Shown piece by piece: positions 24,684 to 36,870 of a stretch of DNA of 64,000 nt (its first letter is position 1; each line of letters begins with the position of its first letter). Origin of the DNA: Oscillospiraceae bacterium (GTDB lineage: Bacteria > Bacillota > Clostridia > Oscillospirales > Ruminococcaceae); the NCBI GenBank assembly GCA_022835495.1, contig BQOK01000001.1, positions 3,348,001-3,412,000 on the forward strand, given 5' to 3'. Both the position numbers and the translations under genes were made by a program. A model generated the notes under the pieces. It had not been told where the DNA came from and did no database searches. It worked only from the letters and a program-made list of their open reading frames with translations.

Positions 24684-24735
24684 CCAGGGCCTTTGGCGGC
24701 AGGCGCAACGCCCCTGCCAAAGGCCCTGGTCTTTT
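24684..24735 (+). terminator. Intercistronic hairpin with U-tract after the binding-protein gene
   Basis: 14-bp perfect stem (24684-24697 with 24716-24729), an inner GGCG/CGCC stem, and TCTTTT (24730-24735). It probably stops or slows part of the transcripts and protects the upstream mRNA, so the binding protein is made in excess of the permeases. Confidence 0.75.
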
Positions 24736-24747
24736 AGGAGGATGCAA

Positions 24748-25659
24748 ATGACAAGCACAAAAAAAGCCGGACCGCCCCGCGCGCATTACCGCAAAAACGA
24801 GGTGTTTTACGGCTATCTGTTCATCGCCCCTTTTTACCTGCTGTTCCTGATCTTCCAGCTCTACCCCATGCTCTGGTCCTTTGTGCTGAGCTTTTACAAG
24901 TGGAACGGCATCAGCCCCAAAACCTTTGTGGGCCTGGCAAACTACAAGGCCGTGCTCAGCGACCAGATGTTTTGGGATTCCATGCTGAACACCTTCTGGT
25001 ATCTGGCCGCAAACCTGTTGTTCATTCTGCCGCTGGCGCTGCTGCTCGGGCAGCTTTTGTGCAGCAGGTCCGTGCGCGCGCGCAAGCTGCACAAGACCAT
25101 CCTGGTGCTGCCCTACATCACCTCCACCGCGGCGGCGGGCATTCTGTTCAGCATGCTGTTCGACGCGAACATCGGCGTGATCAACGGCCTGCTGCAAAAG
25201 CTGGGCCTGTCCGCCGTGCCCTGGCTCACCAGCGTGGAGTGGTCCAAGATGCCGGTAATGCTGCTCTCGATCTGGCGCAACACCCCTTGGTACATGCTGA
25301 TCGTCATGTCCGCCATTCTGGGGGTGGACGCCCACCTGCACGAGGCCGCCCGCATCGACGGCGCAAACGCGTTTCAGCGCATGGTGCACATCACCCTGCC
25401 CGCCATTGCGCCGGTGCTGTTTTTCAGCCTTATCAACCTCACCATCGACTCGGCTCGCATTTTTACCGAACCTTATATCCTCACAAAGGGCGGGCCCGGC
25501 TCCTCCAGCCTGTCGGTGGTGCAGTACCTGTACACCACCGGCTTCGATTCCTTCCAGCTGGGCTATGCCTCCACCATCGGCTACATGCTCACCTTCGTTC
25601 TGCTGATCGTGTCGGTGTTCTATTTTATCAGCCTGCGCAAGCAGAGCGGGGAGGGATAA
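24748..25659 (+). CDS. Sugar ABC transporter permease, MalF/UgpA type (locus 1)
   Basis: A 303-residue membrane permease with six TM helices. The EAA loop for ATPase docking reads EAARIDGANAFQRMVHITLP. AGGAGG at 24736-24741 directly touches an ATG at 24742, so the ATG at 24748, six bases away, is the better start. It pairs with the permease that begins 3 bases after its stop codon. No ATPase gene is nearby. Confidence 0.92.
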   Translation: MTSTKKAGPPRAHYRKNEVFYGYLFIAPFYLLFLIFQLYPMLWSFVLSFYKWNGISPKTFVGLANYKAVLSDQMFWDSMLNTFWYLAANLLFILPLALLLGQLLCSRSVRARKLHKTILVLPYITSTAAAGILFSMLFDANIGVINGLLQKLGLSAVPWLTSVEWSKMPVMLLSIWRNTPWYMLIVMSAILGVDAHLHEAARIDGANAFQRMVHITLPAIAPVLFFSLINLTIDSARIFTEPYILTKGGPGSSSLSVVQYLYTTGFDSFQLGYASTIGYMLTFVLLIVSVFYFISLRKQSGEG

Positions 25660-25662
25660 AAA

Positions 25663-26502
25663 ATGGACCGTTTTAACCGTCATATGGGCCGCTTTGCCCT
25701 GAACCTCGCCATGGTGCTGTTCTCGCTTTTGGCCCTGTTCCCCCTGTGCTGGGTGGCGCTCACCGCCTTCCAGCCCACCGACCAGGGCGTGAGCTTTGTT
25801 TTGGCCGACATCCTGGCCAAAAAGCCCACCCTGCAGAACTTCGTGCGGGTTTCGGAGCTCATCCCCATGGCGCAGAACTTCTGGAACAGCGTGGTGGTGT
25901 CGGTGGTGGGCACCCTGCTCACCCTGTTCTTCTGCGCGCTGGCGGGCTATGCCTTTGCCAAGTTCCGCTTTCCCGGGCGGGATGCGCTGTTTTTGCTGCT
26001 GCTCCTCACCATGGTCATCCCCCCCGAGGTGTGCATCGTACCGCTGTTCGTGGTCATGCGCCGGCTGGGGTGGATCAACAGCATGCTCTCGCTCATCATT
26101 CCCCGCGCCGCAACGGCGGTGGGCATCTTTTACATGCGCCAGTACATCGGCCAATACCCCACCGAAATCCTGGAGCAGGCCCGCATCGACGGCTGCCGCG
26201 AGTTCGGCATCTTCTGGCGGGTCGTGGTGCCCGGCATCACCCCGGCGCTGGCCTCCTGGGGGGCGATCTCGCTGATCGCCCGCTGGAACGACTTCATGCT
26301 CCCCATGATCTTTTTGCGGGACCCCAAAAAGCAGACCCTGATGGTGGCGATCTCGCAGCTCCCGGTGAGCGACGGCCTTTCCACCCCCTGGCCGGTGGTC
26401 ATGGCCGGCATCGCCATTGCCACGGTGCCCCTGCTCATCGCGTTCATCATCCTGCAAAAATACGACATTGCCGACCTGATGGCCGGTTCGACCAAAGGCT
26501 GA
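25663..26502 (+). CDS. Sugar ABC transporter permease, MalG/UgpE type (locus 1)
   Basis: A 279-residue permease with six TM helices and the EAA-type loop EQARIDGCREFGIFWRVVVPG. It forms a heterodimeric channel with the upstream permease. GGGAGGG lies before the ATG. The C-terminus (YDIADLMAGSTKG) is typical of MalG-type subunits. An energising ATPase must come from elsewhere in the genome. Confidence 0.92.
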   Translation: MDRFNRHMGRFALNLAMVLFSLLALFPLCWVALTAFQPTDQGVSFVLADILAKKPTLQNFVRVSELIPMAQNFWNSVVVSVVGTLLTLFFCALAGYAFAKFRFPGRDALFLLLLLTMVIPPEVCIVPLFVVMRRLGWINSMLSLIIPRAATAVGIFYMRQYIGQYPTEILEQARIDGCREFGIFWRVVVPGITPALASWGAISLIARWNDFMLPMIFLRDPKKQTLMVAISQLPVSDGLSTPWPVVMAGIAIATVPLLIAFIILQKYDIADLMAGSTKG

Positions 26503-26541
26503 CCGGCAGCCGCCCCATTATTTTTTAGGAGGAACTCTATC

Positions 26542-28170
26542 ATGGAACTGCAAAAGCTGTATTTCAGCGCCCCCACGCCCGACGCACCCTATTACTTTGT
26601 AAAAGCAGCCCTCACCGGCGCCCCGGATGTTGAGCTGGAAGTCGCCGAGGTGCGGGTAAACGGGGTGCGCAGCCGCGATTTTTCCGTCGCGAACGACGGC
26701 GCCAAGGCGGTGCCCGCCGTGTGGCGCGCGGGCGCCGCCCAGCGCCACCTGTATCTCCGGCTGGACTGGCAGAAGGGCGACGAGTTCGACATTGAACTGG
26801 ACCTGAAAGCCCCCGGTGCCGCCGCGCCCGAGACCCTGTGCGCCCGCTTTGTTGCCGACGGCGAGCACGGCTACTGGAACAAGGCCTGGAAGTACTACGC
26901 GAGCCATGTGCTCAAAGAAACCAGCGGCCGCGCCCGCGTGCAGGAACCTGTGCACCTGGTGCTGGGCCTTTATATGGACCGGCTCACCGACCCGGAAGCC
27001 GAGCTGCGGGTGGTGGAGATCGACCCCGCCACCGGTGCCGCGGCCGAGGTGCGCAGCCAGGTGTATTCCAGCTCAAGCTGGGACAAATGGCAGAACATCA
27101 ACTGCCAGCCCACCACCACCGTGCAGATCGCCTTTTTGGCGGATGTGCCCGCAAATACCAGCAAGGTGTTTTTGATCTTCTACGGCAACCCCGGCGCGCA
27201 AAAGCCCAACTACCCCACCGACCTGAAGCTCTCGGGCGAGGGGTACGGCCTGTCCATCGAGAACGCTTATTACACCGTGAACCTGCACAAGGAGAGCGGC
27301 TCCATTGACGAGATCCTGCCCAAAAGCCGGCCGGACCTCGTTTACTGCCACCACCTGGAAACCAACGGCGCGCTGCAGTGGAACCCGGGCATCTACGCCC
27401 CGCCCAAAACCTGGATGCACGCGTCGGACTGGGTCTACCCCGCCAACTTCAAGGTCATCGCCGGCCCCATTTTTGTAATGGTCAAGCGCTTTGACCCCAT
27501 TGTGGACTACGAGGAGGTCGAGTGCTCCATCACCTACACCTTCTATTCCGGCAACCCGGGCGTGACGGTGGAATCCAACATCGACGTGACCCGCGATCTG
27601 GACGTGGTAGCCCTGCGCAACGGCTCGGTGGTGCTGAACAAGGAAACCACCGGCGACTTTGTGTGGCAGGACGTGGATCACACCGTTAAAAACGTGCACA
27701 TCACCGATCTGCCCCGCCACCCGGTCAAGGGCATGATGTTCGACGCCCGCACCCCGTGGTTTGCCTTCTACAACCGCACCGAGGGCAACGCCCTGGGCGT
27801 TTTGAACCTGGAGTTCGGCGGCGTGCGCCGCGAGGGCGGCCTGATCGAGGCCGAACCCTACTACTACCTGCACTGGGGCCCCTGGTTCTATGTGTCCCGC
27901 CCCATCATCTACACCTTTACCTCCAACAACCCCCAGCGGGTCATGCACATGACCGCGGGCACCAGCTTTTTTGAAAAGTACCAGCTGTACCCCTTCGAGG
28001 TGGGCAGGGGCGAAGCAGAATACGACGATTTTACCCCTCTGGCGGACGCATGGGCCCTGGCGGCCGAGCCGCTGTCCAAAACCGCGGCCAAGTTCGACAC
28101 CGACGCCCGCGTGCCGGACGAGTGGGTCCCCCCCATCCTGGTGAGCCATTTTGAAGAACTGGTCGATTGA
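26542..28170 (+). CDS. Unrecognised 542-residue protein in carbohydrate locus 1
   Basis: A 542-residue protein with no signal peptide or TM helix. It is rich in aromatic residues and short beta-strand-like stretches, which suggests beta-sandwich domains: about 1-95, about 100-215 with a WDKWQNINCQPTTTVQIAF segment, a central domain at about 235-420 (WMHASDWVYPANFK, VTVESNIDVTRDLDVVALRN), and a C-terminal part with YYYLHWGPWFYVSRP and IYTFTSNN. It looks like a carbohydrate-active or carbohydrate-binding protein, but I know no family for it. AGGAGG precedes the ATG. It sits between the permeases and a URO-D-family gene. Confidence 0.8.
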   Translation: MELQKLYFSAPTPDAPYYFVKAALTGAPDVELEVAEVRVNGVRSRDFSVANDGAKAVPAVWRAGAAQRHLYLRLDWQKGDEFDIELDLKAPGAAAPETLCARFVADGEHGYWNKAWKYYASHVLKETSGRARVQEPVHLVLGLYMDRLTDPEAELRVVEIDPATGAAAEVRSQVYSSSSWDKWQNINCQPTTTVQIAFLADVPANTSKVFLIFYGNPGAQKPNYPTDLKLSGEGYGLSIENAYYTVNLHKESGSIDEILPKSRPDLVYCHHLETNGALQWNPGIYAPPKTWMHASDWVYPANFKVIAGPIFVMVKRFDPIVDYEEVECSITYTFYSGNPGVTVESNIDVTRDLDVVALRNGSVVLNKETTGDFVWQDVDHTVKNVHITDLPRHPVKGMMFDARTPWFAFYNRTEGNALGVLNLEFGGVRREGGLIEAEPYYYLHWGPWFYVSRPIIYTFTSNNPQRVMHMTAGTSFFEKYQLYPFEVGRGEAEYDDFTPLADAWALAAEPLSKTAAKFDTDARVPDEWVPPILVSHFEELVD

Positions 28171-28187
28171 CCCCAAGGAGGCCTTTC

Positions 28188-29132
28188 ATGGACGCAAGAG
28201 AGCGTTTTTCTGAATTTTTAACCGGGCAGGGCTACACCGGGGGCGTGCCCGCCGCCTTTTTCCAGCACTTTGGCCCGGGGATCCGCCACGGGCAGGCGGC
28301 CCTGGAGGCACAGCTGGACTTTTTCGAGGCCACCGGTATGGACATGCTCAAGATCATGTTCGACGATATCTACCCCCAGATCCCCGGCATCCATTCCCCC
28401 GCCGACTGGGCGCGCATCCCCACCTTCCGCCGCAGCGACCCGGTGTTCACCCAGCAGATCGACCTGGCGCGCCAGGTGGTGGAGCGGGCGGGCAAAAAAG
28501 CCTATGTATTCCAGACCATTTTCACCCCCTACGTGAGTGCAGGCTGTTCGGTGAGCGGCCTTGTGGACTGGGACGAGACCATCAGCCCGCACCTGCTGCT
28601 GGATCCGGAGGCGGTCTGCGCCGGGCTGCAGAACATCTGCGGCGTGCTGGCCGGTTTCGCGCAGGACCTGGCGGCCACCGGCATCGACGGGTTCTATGTA
28701 TCCGTGCAGGGCGGCGAGCGCGCCCGGTATCCCCGCTCCTTTTTCCGGCAATGGCTCAAGCCCATCGACCTGGCCTTCTTAAACGCCCTGCGGTCCACCG
28801 GCAAGCTCGTGTTCATCCATTTCTGCGGCGTGGGCATGCGGCTGGAGGAATATCTCGATTACCCCGGCGACGTCGTCAACCTGGCCGTGCACGGCAACGG
28901 GGTTTCGCTGGCCGGGGCCGCCGGCCTGTTCCGCCGCCCCGTCATGGGCGGGCTGGACAACACCGGCGTCATCTGCACCGGCACCTCGGCCCAGATCCGC
29001 GCCGAGGTCGAGCGCACTCTGCGCGCCGCCCCCGCCGGGGTTATGCTGGGGGCCGACTGCACCATCCCGCGGGAGGTCCCCGCCGAACACCTGCGCTGGG
29101 CGGTGGAGGCCGCCCATGCGTTCCGCGGTTAG
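28188..29132 (+). CDS. Uroporphyrinogen decarboxylase (URO-D) family protein
   Basis: A 314-residue TIM-barrel protein of the URO-D superfamily, which includes haem-pathway HemE and many methyltransferases acting on methylated substrates. Visible features: DMLKIMFDDIYPQ in the first third, FIHFCGVGMRLEEYL (a conserved His/Cys strand) and GADCTIPREVPAEHLRWAVEAA at the C-terminus. No haem genes are near, so HemE is unlikely; a role in the sugar pathway is inferred from context. The ATG at 28188 after AAGGAGG is preferred to an upstream in-frame start. Confidence 0.82.
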   Translation: MDARERFSEFLTGQGYTGGVPAAFFQHFGPGIRHGQAALEAQLDFFEATGMDMLKIMFDDIYPQIPGIHSPADWARIPTFRRSDPVFTQQIDLARQVVERAGKKAYVFQTIFTPYVSAGCSVSGLVDWDETISPHLLLDPEAVCAGLQNICGVLAGFAQDLAATGIDGFYVSVQGGERARYPRSFFRQWLKPIDLAFLNALRSTGKLVFIHFCGVGMRLEEYLDYPGDVVNLAVHGNGVSLAGAAGLFRRPVMGGLDNTGVICTGTSAQIRAEVERTLRAAPAGVMLGADCTIPREVPAEHLRWAVEAAHAFRG

Positions 29133-29146
29133 AAAGGAGTTCCCTC

Positions 29147-29911
29147 ATGAACGAGCTTCTCACAAGCTACAAAAACTCCATCACCGGCCTGCTGGATCAG
29201 CTGCTGTGCACCCAGCAGGAGGCGATTGAACAGGCCGCCGGTGTTCTGTGCGCCGCCATTCTGGAAGACAGGCGCATCCATCTGCTGGGCGCCGGCGCCC
29301 ATTCGCAGCTGGCAGTGGAAGAGGTTTTGTGGCGCGCCGGCGGCCTTGCCGCCTGGAACCCCATCCTGGACCCCGGCACCAGCCTTGTGCACGGCGCCAA
29401 GCGCAGCGTGAGCTTTGAGCGGTTGCCCGGCTATGGGGTGGGGGTGCTGAACGCAAACCGCGTGGGCGAAACCCCGGGTGAAACCCTCATCCTGGTGGAT
29501 GCCTACGGCATCTCCCCGCTCTCGCTGGACCTTGCCCTGGAATGCCGAAAGCGCGGGGTCTACACCATCGGCGTCACCTCCCCGGCTTACGGCCTCGCTA
29601 CCCCGGAAGACAGCCCCCTGCGCCACCCCAGCCGCAAAAACCTGTTCGGCGAGGTGGATCTCGTCATCAACAGCGGCGTCCCCTTGGGCGACGCGGTGGG
29701 CAGGGTGCCCGGCTTTGCCCAGCCGGTGGGCTCCAGCTCCACCTTTTGCAGCTGCATGGCGCTGGAATTGCTGGTGCTTGCCACCGTGCAAAAGCTGGTG
29801 GAGGCCGGGGCCGAGCCCCCGGTGTTCATGAGCGCCAACCTGCCGGAGGGCGACGCTGCAAATGCCCGCTGGGAGGCAAAATACGCCCCCCGCGCGCGCT
29901 GCCTGCTGTAG
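29147..29911 (+). CDS. SIS-domain sugar-phosphate-binding protein (locus 1)
   Basis: A 254-residue protein with one SIS domain, the fold of sugar-phosphate isomerases and etherases. HLLGAGAHSQLAVEEVLWRAGGL is the first phosphosugar-binding strand-loop; the second, usually SxSG, reads DAYG here; PPVFMSANLPEGDAANARWE closes the protein. It is paralogous to the proteins at 47991-48740 and 46252-46992. GAAAGGAG precedes the ATG. It ends the locus 1 operon before a terminator. Confidence 0.85.
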   Translation: MNELLTSYKNSITGLLDQLLCTQQEAIEQAAGVLCAAILEDRRIHLLGAGAHSQLAVEEVLWRAGGLAAWNPILDPGTSLVHGAKRSVSFERLPGYGVGVLNANRVGETPGETLILVDAYGISPLSLDLALECRKRGVYTIGVTSPAYGLATPEDSPLRHPSRKNLFGEVDLVINSGVPLGDAVGRVPGFAQPVGSSSTFCSCMALELLVLATVQKLVEAGAEPPVFMSANLPEGDAANARWEAKYAPRARCLL

Positions 29912-29982
29912 CTCCGCTTTTCGGGGCGCCAAAAGCGCTTTCTCCGCCTTTAAAATGCCTTTTTCAAACGTTTTCTCCAAAG

Positions 29983-30015
29983 CAAAAGCCCCCCTGCGGC
30001 GCAGGGGGGCTTTTG
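29983..30015. terminator. Bidirectional terminator between locus 1 and the atp operon
   Basis: A perfect 15-bp stem (29983-29997 with 30001-30015), loop GGC, with A-run and T-run ends. Confidence 0.9.
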
Positions 30016-30026
30016 TGTTTTGTATC

Positions 30027-30377
30027 TCAGGGGGCCGGTTCCGCGGGCCCGGCGGGGGCGGGCTGCTGCCCCGTTTCCCCTTTTTCGCCCGGCTCCGGGG
30101 GGGCCGTGTCCTCTTTTTCGGCCTCCGGGTCCGCCTCGGCGGGTGCGCTGCCCCGCTCCGTTTGCTCCGCTTGCTCGGGCTCCGGCGCCTCCTGCGTTCC
30201 GGCGGCCTGCTCCGGGGGCTCCGCTGCTTTTTTGCGGCGGGGCCGGTCGCCCTGCTTTTGCCCCAGGGCGCGGTTCACCAGGGCCAGGGCCCCGGCCAGC
30301 GCCGCCAGCAGGGCAAACCCGCCTGCCAGCCACCGCCAGCCGCCCTGCAGGGCGGCAAAGATCGCTGAAAGCTCCAC
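30027..30377 (-). CDS. Small single-TM protein with acidic Pro/Ala/Glu tail, tail gene of the atp operon
   Basis: A 116-residue protein starting at a GTG (30377) behind GGGGGAG. One TM helix (about 12-34), a short basic stretch (QGDRPRRKKA), then a low-complexity tail of Pro, Glu, Ala and Gly to the end. It is the last gene before the terminator and 41 bases after atpC. The layout resembles small membrane-tethered linker proteins; no function is known, and the tail composition may partly reflect GC-rich drift. Confidence 0.55.
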   Translation of the reverse strand: MELSAIFAALQGGWRWLAGGFALLAALAGALALVNRALGQKQGDRPRRKKAAEPPEQAAGTQEAPEPEQAEQTERGSAPAEADPEAEKEDTAPPEPGEKGETGQQPAPAGPAEPAP

Positions 30378-30418
30378 TCCGGCTTCTCCCCCTTTTGTCT
30401 TGTGGCTGCCGGGGCGGC

Positions 30419-32256
<1,838 letters not shown>

Positions 32257-33108
32257 CTATTGCTCGGCGCCCGCCACGATTTCCGTGATCTCCTGGGTGA
32301 TGGCCGCCTGCCGGGCCCGGTTGTAATGCAGGCTCAATTCGTCGATCATCTCTCCGGCGTTTTTGTTGGCTGCGTCCATGGCGGTGCGCCGGGCTCCCAG
32401 CTCGCTCGCCACCGACTCGCACAGCGCCCCGTAGATCAGCCCCGCCAGGTACTCGGGCACAATGGCGTTGTACACCTCTTCGCTGGAGGGCTCGTACAGG
32501 GTCAGCGAGCGGGGGGCGCTTGTCTTGGCCACCGGCTCGTAATTCAGGGGCAGCAGCTTTAAAATGGCCGGCTGCTGGCTCAGCATGGACACAAAGTTTG
32601 TATAGGCCACAAAGATCTCGTCGTACTCGCCGGCCAAAAAGCCTTTTGCAAGGGTGCTGGCCACCGAAAAGCAGCCGCTCACCTCCACCTCGGCCGCAAG
32701 GCCGTACCGCTCGGTCACAATGGGCACCTTGCGCCGCTGGTAATGTTCCAGCGCTTTTTTGCCCACGGGCAGCACGCACCAATCCTTGCCCTCTGCGTGG
32801 GCGGCCACCGCCTTTAAAATGTTGGCGTTGTAGCCGCCGGCCAGGCCCCGGTCGCCCGCGATCACCACATAGCAGCTGCGCTTTACCGGCCGCTGGGCGA
32901 TGTAGGGCGAGGTGAACTCCACGCTCGAGTAGGCGATGTCGGTCAGGGCCATGTGCAGCACGTCGAAGTAGGGGCGGCTTTTTTCCACCCGCTCCTTAGC
33001 GCGCCGCAGCTTGGAGGAGGCCACCAGCTCCATGGCCTTGGTGATCTGCATGGTGCTCTCCACACTTTTAATGCGGAGCTTGATGTCTTTCATCGACGCA
33101 CCTGCCAT
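32257..33108 (-). CDS. atpG: ATP synthase F1 gamma subunit
   Basis: Rotor shaft, 283 residues. N-terminal helix MKDIKLRIKSVESTMQITKAMELVASSKL and C-terminal helix with NAGEMIDELSLHYNRARQAAITQEITEIVAGAEQ form the coiled coil in the F1 core. The start at 33108 (five codons before MKDIK) is directly behind AAGGAGGAG; the inner ATG would be further away. Confidence 0.96.
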   Translation of the reverse strand: MAGASMKDIKLRIKSVESTMQITKAMELVASSKLRRAKERVEKSRPYFDVLHMALTDIAYSSVEFTSPYIAQRPVKRSCYVVIAGDRGLAGGYNANILKAVAAHAEGKDWCVLPVGKKALEHYQRRKVPIVTERYGLAAEVEVSGCFSVASTLAKGFLAGEYDEIFVAYTNFVSMLSQQPAILKLLPLNYEPVAKTSAPRSLTLYEPSSEEVYNAIVPEYLAGLIYGALCESVASELGARRTAMDAANKNAGEMIDELSLHYNRARQAAITQEITEIVAGAEQ

Positions 33109-33120
33109 GCGCTCTCCTCC

Positions 33121-34650
<1,530 letters not shown>

Positions 34651-34653
34651 TCA

Positions 34654-35190
34654 CTAAACAGTGGCCGCAAGGCGGCGGCGCAGCGCGTCCAGCCGGTTCT
34701 GCACCGTGCCGTCCAGCTGCGTTCCGCCCACTTCCAGCCGCACGCCGCCGAGGCAGGCGGGGTCCACCCGCGAGCTCAGGGCAATGGTCTTGCCGGTCAG
34801 CGCCGCGAGCTTTGCCCGCAGGGCTTCGGCCTGCCGCCCGGTCAGGGGCACCGCGCTCACCGCCGTGGCCTCCAGAATGCCGTGGGCCTGGTTATAGCGG
34901 GCCCGGTATTCTTCGGCACAGTCCGGCAGGGCGCGGATCTCGCCCTTTTCGCATAAAAGCTTCAAAAAGTTCAGCAGATACGGCTCTACCTGGCCGCGGA
35001 ACGCCTTGTCCAGCGCGGCGCACCGGTCTGTTTTCGGCACGCTGGGCATGGCCAGCAGCTTTACATAGGCCGGGTATTCGGCAAAGAGAGAGCGCACCCC
35101 GTCCAGCTGCGAAAGCACGGCCTCGTCCAGGCCTTCCTCCGCCGCCAGCTCATACAGCGCGCCGCCGTACATCTTGCCCGCTTCGGTCAT
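34654..35190 (-). CDS. atpH: ATP synthase F1 delta subunit
   Basis: Peripheral-stalk connector, 178 residues. Helical N-terminal domain (YGGALYELAAEEGLDE) and a beta-containing C-terminal part (SRVDPACLGGVRLEVGGTQLDGTVQNRLDALRRRL) typical of OSCP/delta. It overlaps atpF by four bases. Confidence 0.95.
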   Translation of the reverse strand: MTEAGKMYGGALYELAAEEGLDEAVLSQLDGVRSLFAEYPAYVKLLAMPSVPKTDRCAALDKAFRGQVEPYLLNFLKLLCEKGEIRALPDCAEEYRARYNQAHGILEATAVSAVPLTGRQAEALRAKLAALTGKTIALSSRVDPACLGGVRLEVGGTQLDGTVQNRLDALRRRLAATV

Positions 35191-35693
35191 GAGGCGTCAC
35201 CCACGTTCTTAATGAACTCGTCGATCAGGGCCTGGTGGTCTTTTTCGTCGATCTCGCGCTCCACCACCTTGCTGGCGATCTCCATCGCCATGCCGCCGAT
35301 CTCGTCCTTCACCTCGTTCAGCGCCTTTTTGCGCTCCTGCTCGATCTCGCTCTCCGCGCGCTCCTTCATGCGGCGGGCGCTGGCCGCAGCCTCGGCCAGC
35401 AGCTCCTCGCTGCGCTGGCCGGCCGCGCGGGTCGCGTCCTCCACAATGCGCGCGGCCTCGCCGCGGGCGCCCGCCATGCTCTGCTCATACTCGGCCTGCA
35501 TGGCCTGGGCCTGCTCCCTGGCGCTGCGCGCCTCGGCCATCACCGCGTCGGCGGCGGCCTGGCGCTCTGCCAGGATCTTCTGCACGGGCTTAAACAGGAA
35601 CTTCTTCACCAGCAGCGTCAGGATCAGCAGGTTGCACAGCTGCGAGATCATCTCCCAGGGCGCAATGCTGATCAGTTCTTGATATTGTGGCAA
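35187..35693 (-). CDS. atpF: ATP synthase Fo subunit b
   Basis: Peripheral stalk, 168 residues: one N-terminal TM helix (about 12-32) followed by a long charged coiled coil (about 35-160) rich in Ala, Glu, Lys and Arg. A single b gene is present, so the stalk is a homodimer. AAAGGGGAATG is upstream of the ATG. Confidence 0.95.
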   Translation of the reverse strand: MPQYQELISIAPWEMISQLCNLLILTLLVKKFLFKPVQKILAERQAAADAVMAEARSAREQAQAMQAEYEQSMAGARGEAARIVEDATRAAGQRSEELLAEAAASARRMKERAESEIEQERKKALNEVKDEIGGMAMEIASKVVEREIDEKDHQALIDEFIKNVGDAS

Positions 35694-35728
35694 TGGTCAT
35701 TCCCCTTTCTGGGTTTCGTGCTCCGCGC

Positions 35729-36037
<309 letters not shown>

Positions 36038-36083
36038 TTATCCTCGCGCGGCGGGATCGCCGCGGAAAATCACAGAAGCCGCC

Positions 36084-36863
36084 TTACTCCTCGTCGGTCT
36101 GGGCGGCGTTGGCGATGTACATCATGGTGAGCATGCAGAAGATGAACGCCTGCATAAAGCTGCTGAACAGGTCAAAATAGACCGACAGCACCGCCGGGAT
36201 GCCAACCTGCAGAAACGGGATCCCCCCCAGGATGCCGTTCAGCGCGCTTCCCACAGCGCCCGGCAGCCAGCCGGCCAGCAGGCTTATCAGCCCATGGCTG
36301 GCCGCCGCCAGCGCCGCGTACACCAGGGTGCTGATGACCCCGCCCGCCACAATGTTGCCGAAGTGACGGAACGCCATCGAGATGGGGGTCGCCAGCTCGC
36401 TGATAATGTTGAACGGGGTAAACGCCCAGATGGGGGTGGTGAAGCCTTTCAGGTACCCCCCAAAGCCGTTTGTTTTGATCTTGGTAAAGGTGATCATGCA
36501 GAACACCAGGATCGCCCAGGAAAGCTCTGTGGACAGGTTGCTGGTGGCGGGGAACGCCCCCACCAGGCTCGAAAGGCTGCACAGGGCCGACAGGCTGAAC
36601 AGCGCCCCGATGAAGGGGCCGAAGTGGGCATAGCGCTCGCCCATGTTGCCGTTCACAAAATTCTGGCAGGTGTTTACCAGCAGCTCTGCCACCACCTGCT
36701 TTTTGCCCACGCCCTCCACCTTGAGGCCGCGGGTCAGCCAGATGCAAAGCCCTGTGACGACCAGCATCACCACCCAGGCGTTCACCATGCTGGCCGTGAT
36801 GGGGATCCCTCCAAAAACCGGGATCGTATAGTAGATCTGAGCGCCGTTGATGCTTATATCCAT
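36084..36863 (-). CDS. atpB: ATP synthase Fo subunit a
   Basis: Stator channel subunit, 259 residues with five to six TM helices. The essential Arg facing the c-ring is in ELATPISMAFRHFGNI, and the C-terminal helices SVYFDLFSSFMQAFIFCMLTMMYI line the half channels. ATG at 36863 is 7 bases after the atpI stop. Confidence 0.96.
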   Translation of the reverse strand: MDISINGAQIYYTIPVFGGIPITASMVNAWVVMLVVTGLCIWLTRGLKVEGVGKKQVVAELLVNTCQNFVNGNMGERYAHFGPFIGALFSLSALCSLSSLVGAFPATSNLSTELSWAILVFCMITFTKIKTNGFGGYLKGFTTPIWAFTPFNIISELATPISMAFRHFGNIVAGGVISTLVYAALAAASHGLISLLAGWLPGAVGSALNGILGGIPFLQVGIPAVLSVYFDLFSSFMQAFIFCMLTMMYIANAAQTDEE

Positions 36864-36870
36864 GCTTCGC

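Noticed and set aside
24343-26457. Minus-strand frame of 704 codons over the ABC permeases
   Set aside because: Antisense to two genuine permeases; composition is a reflection of codon bias.
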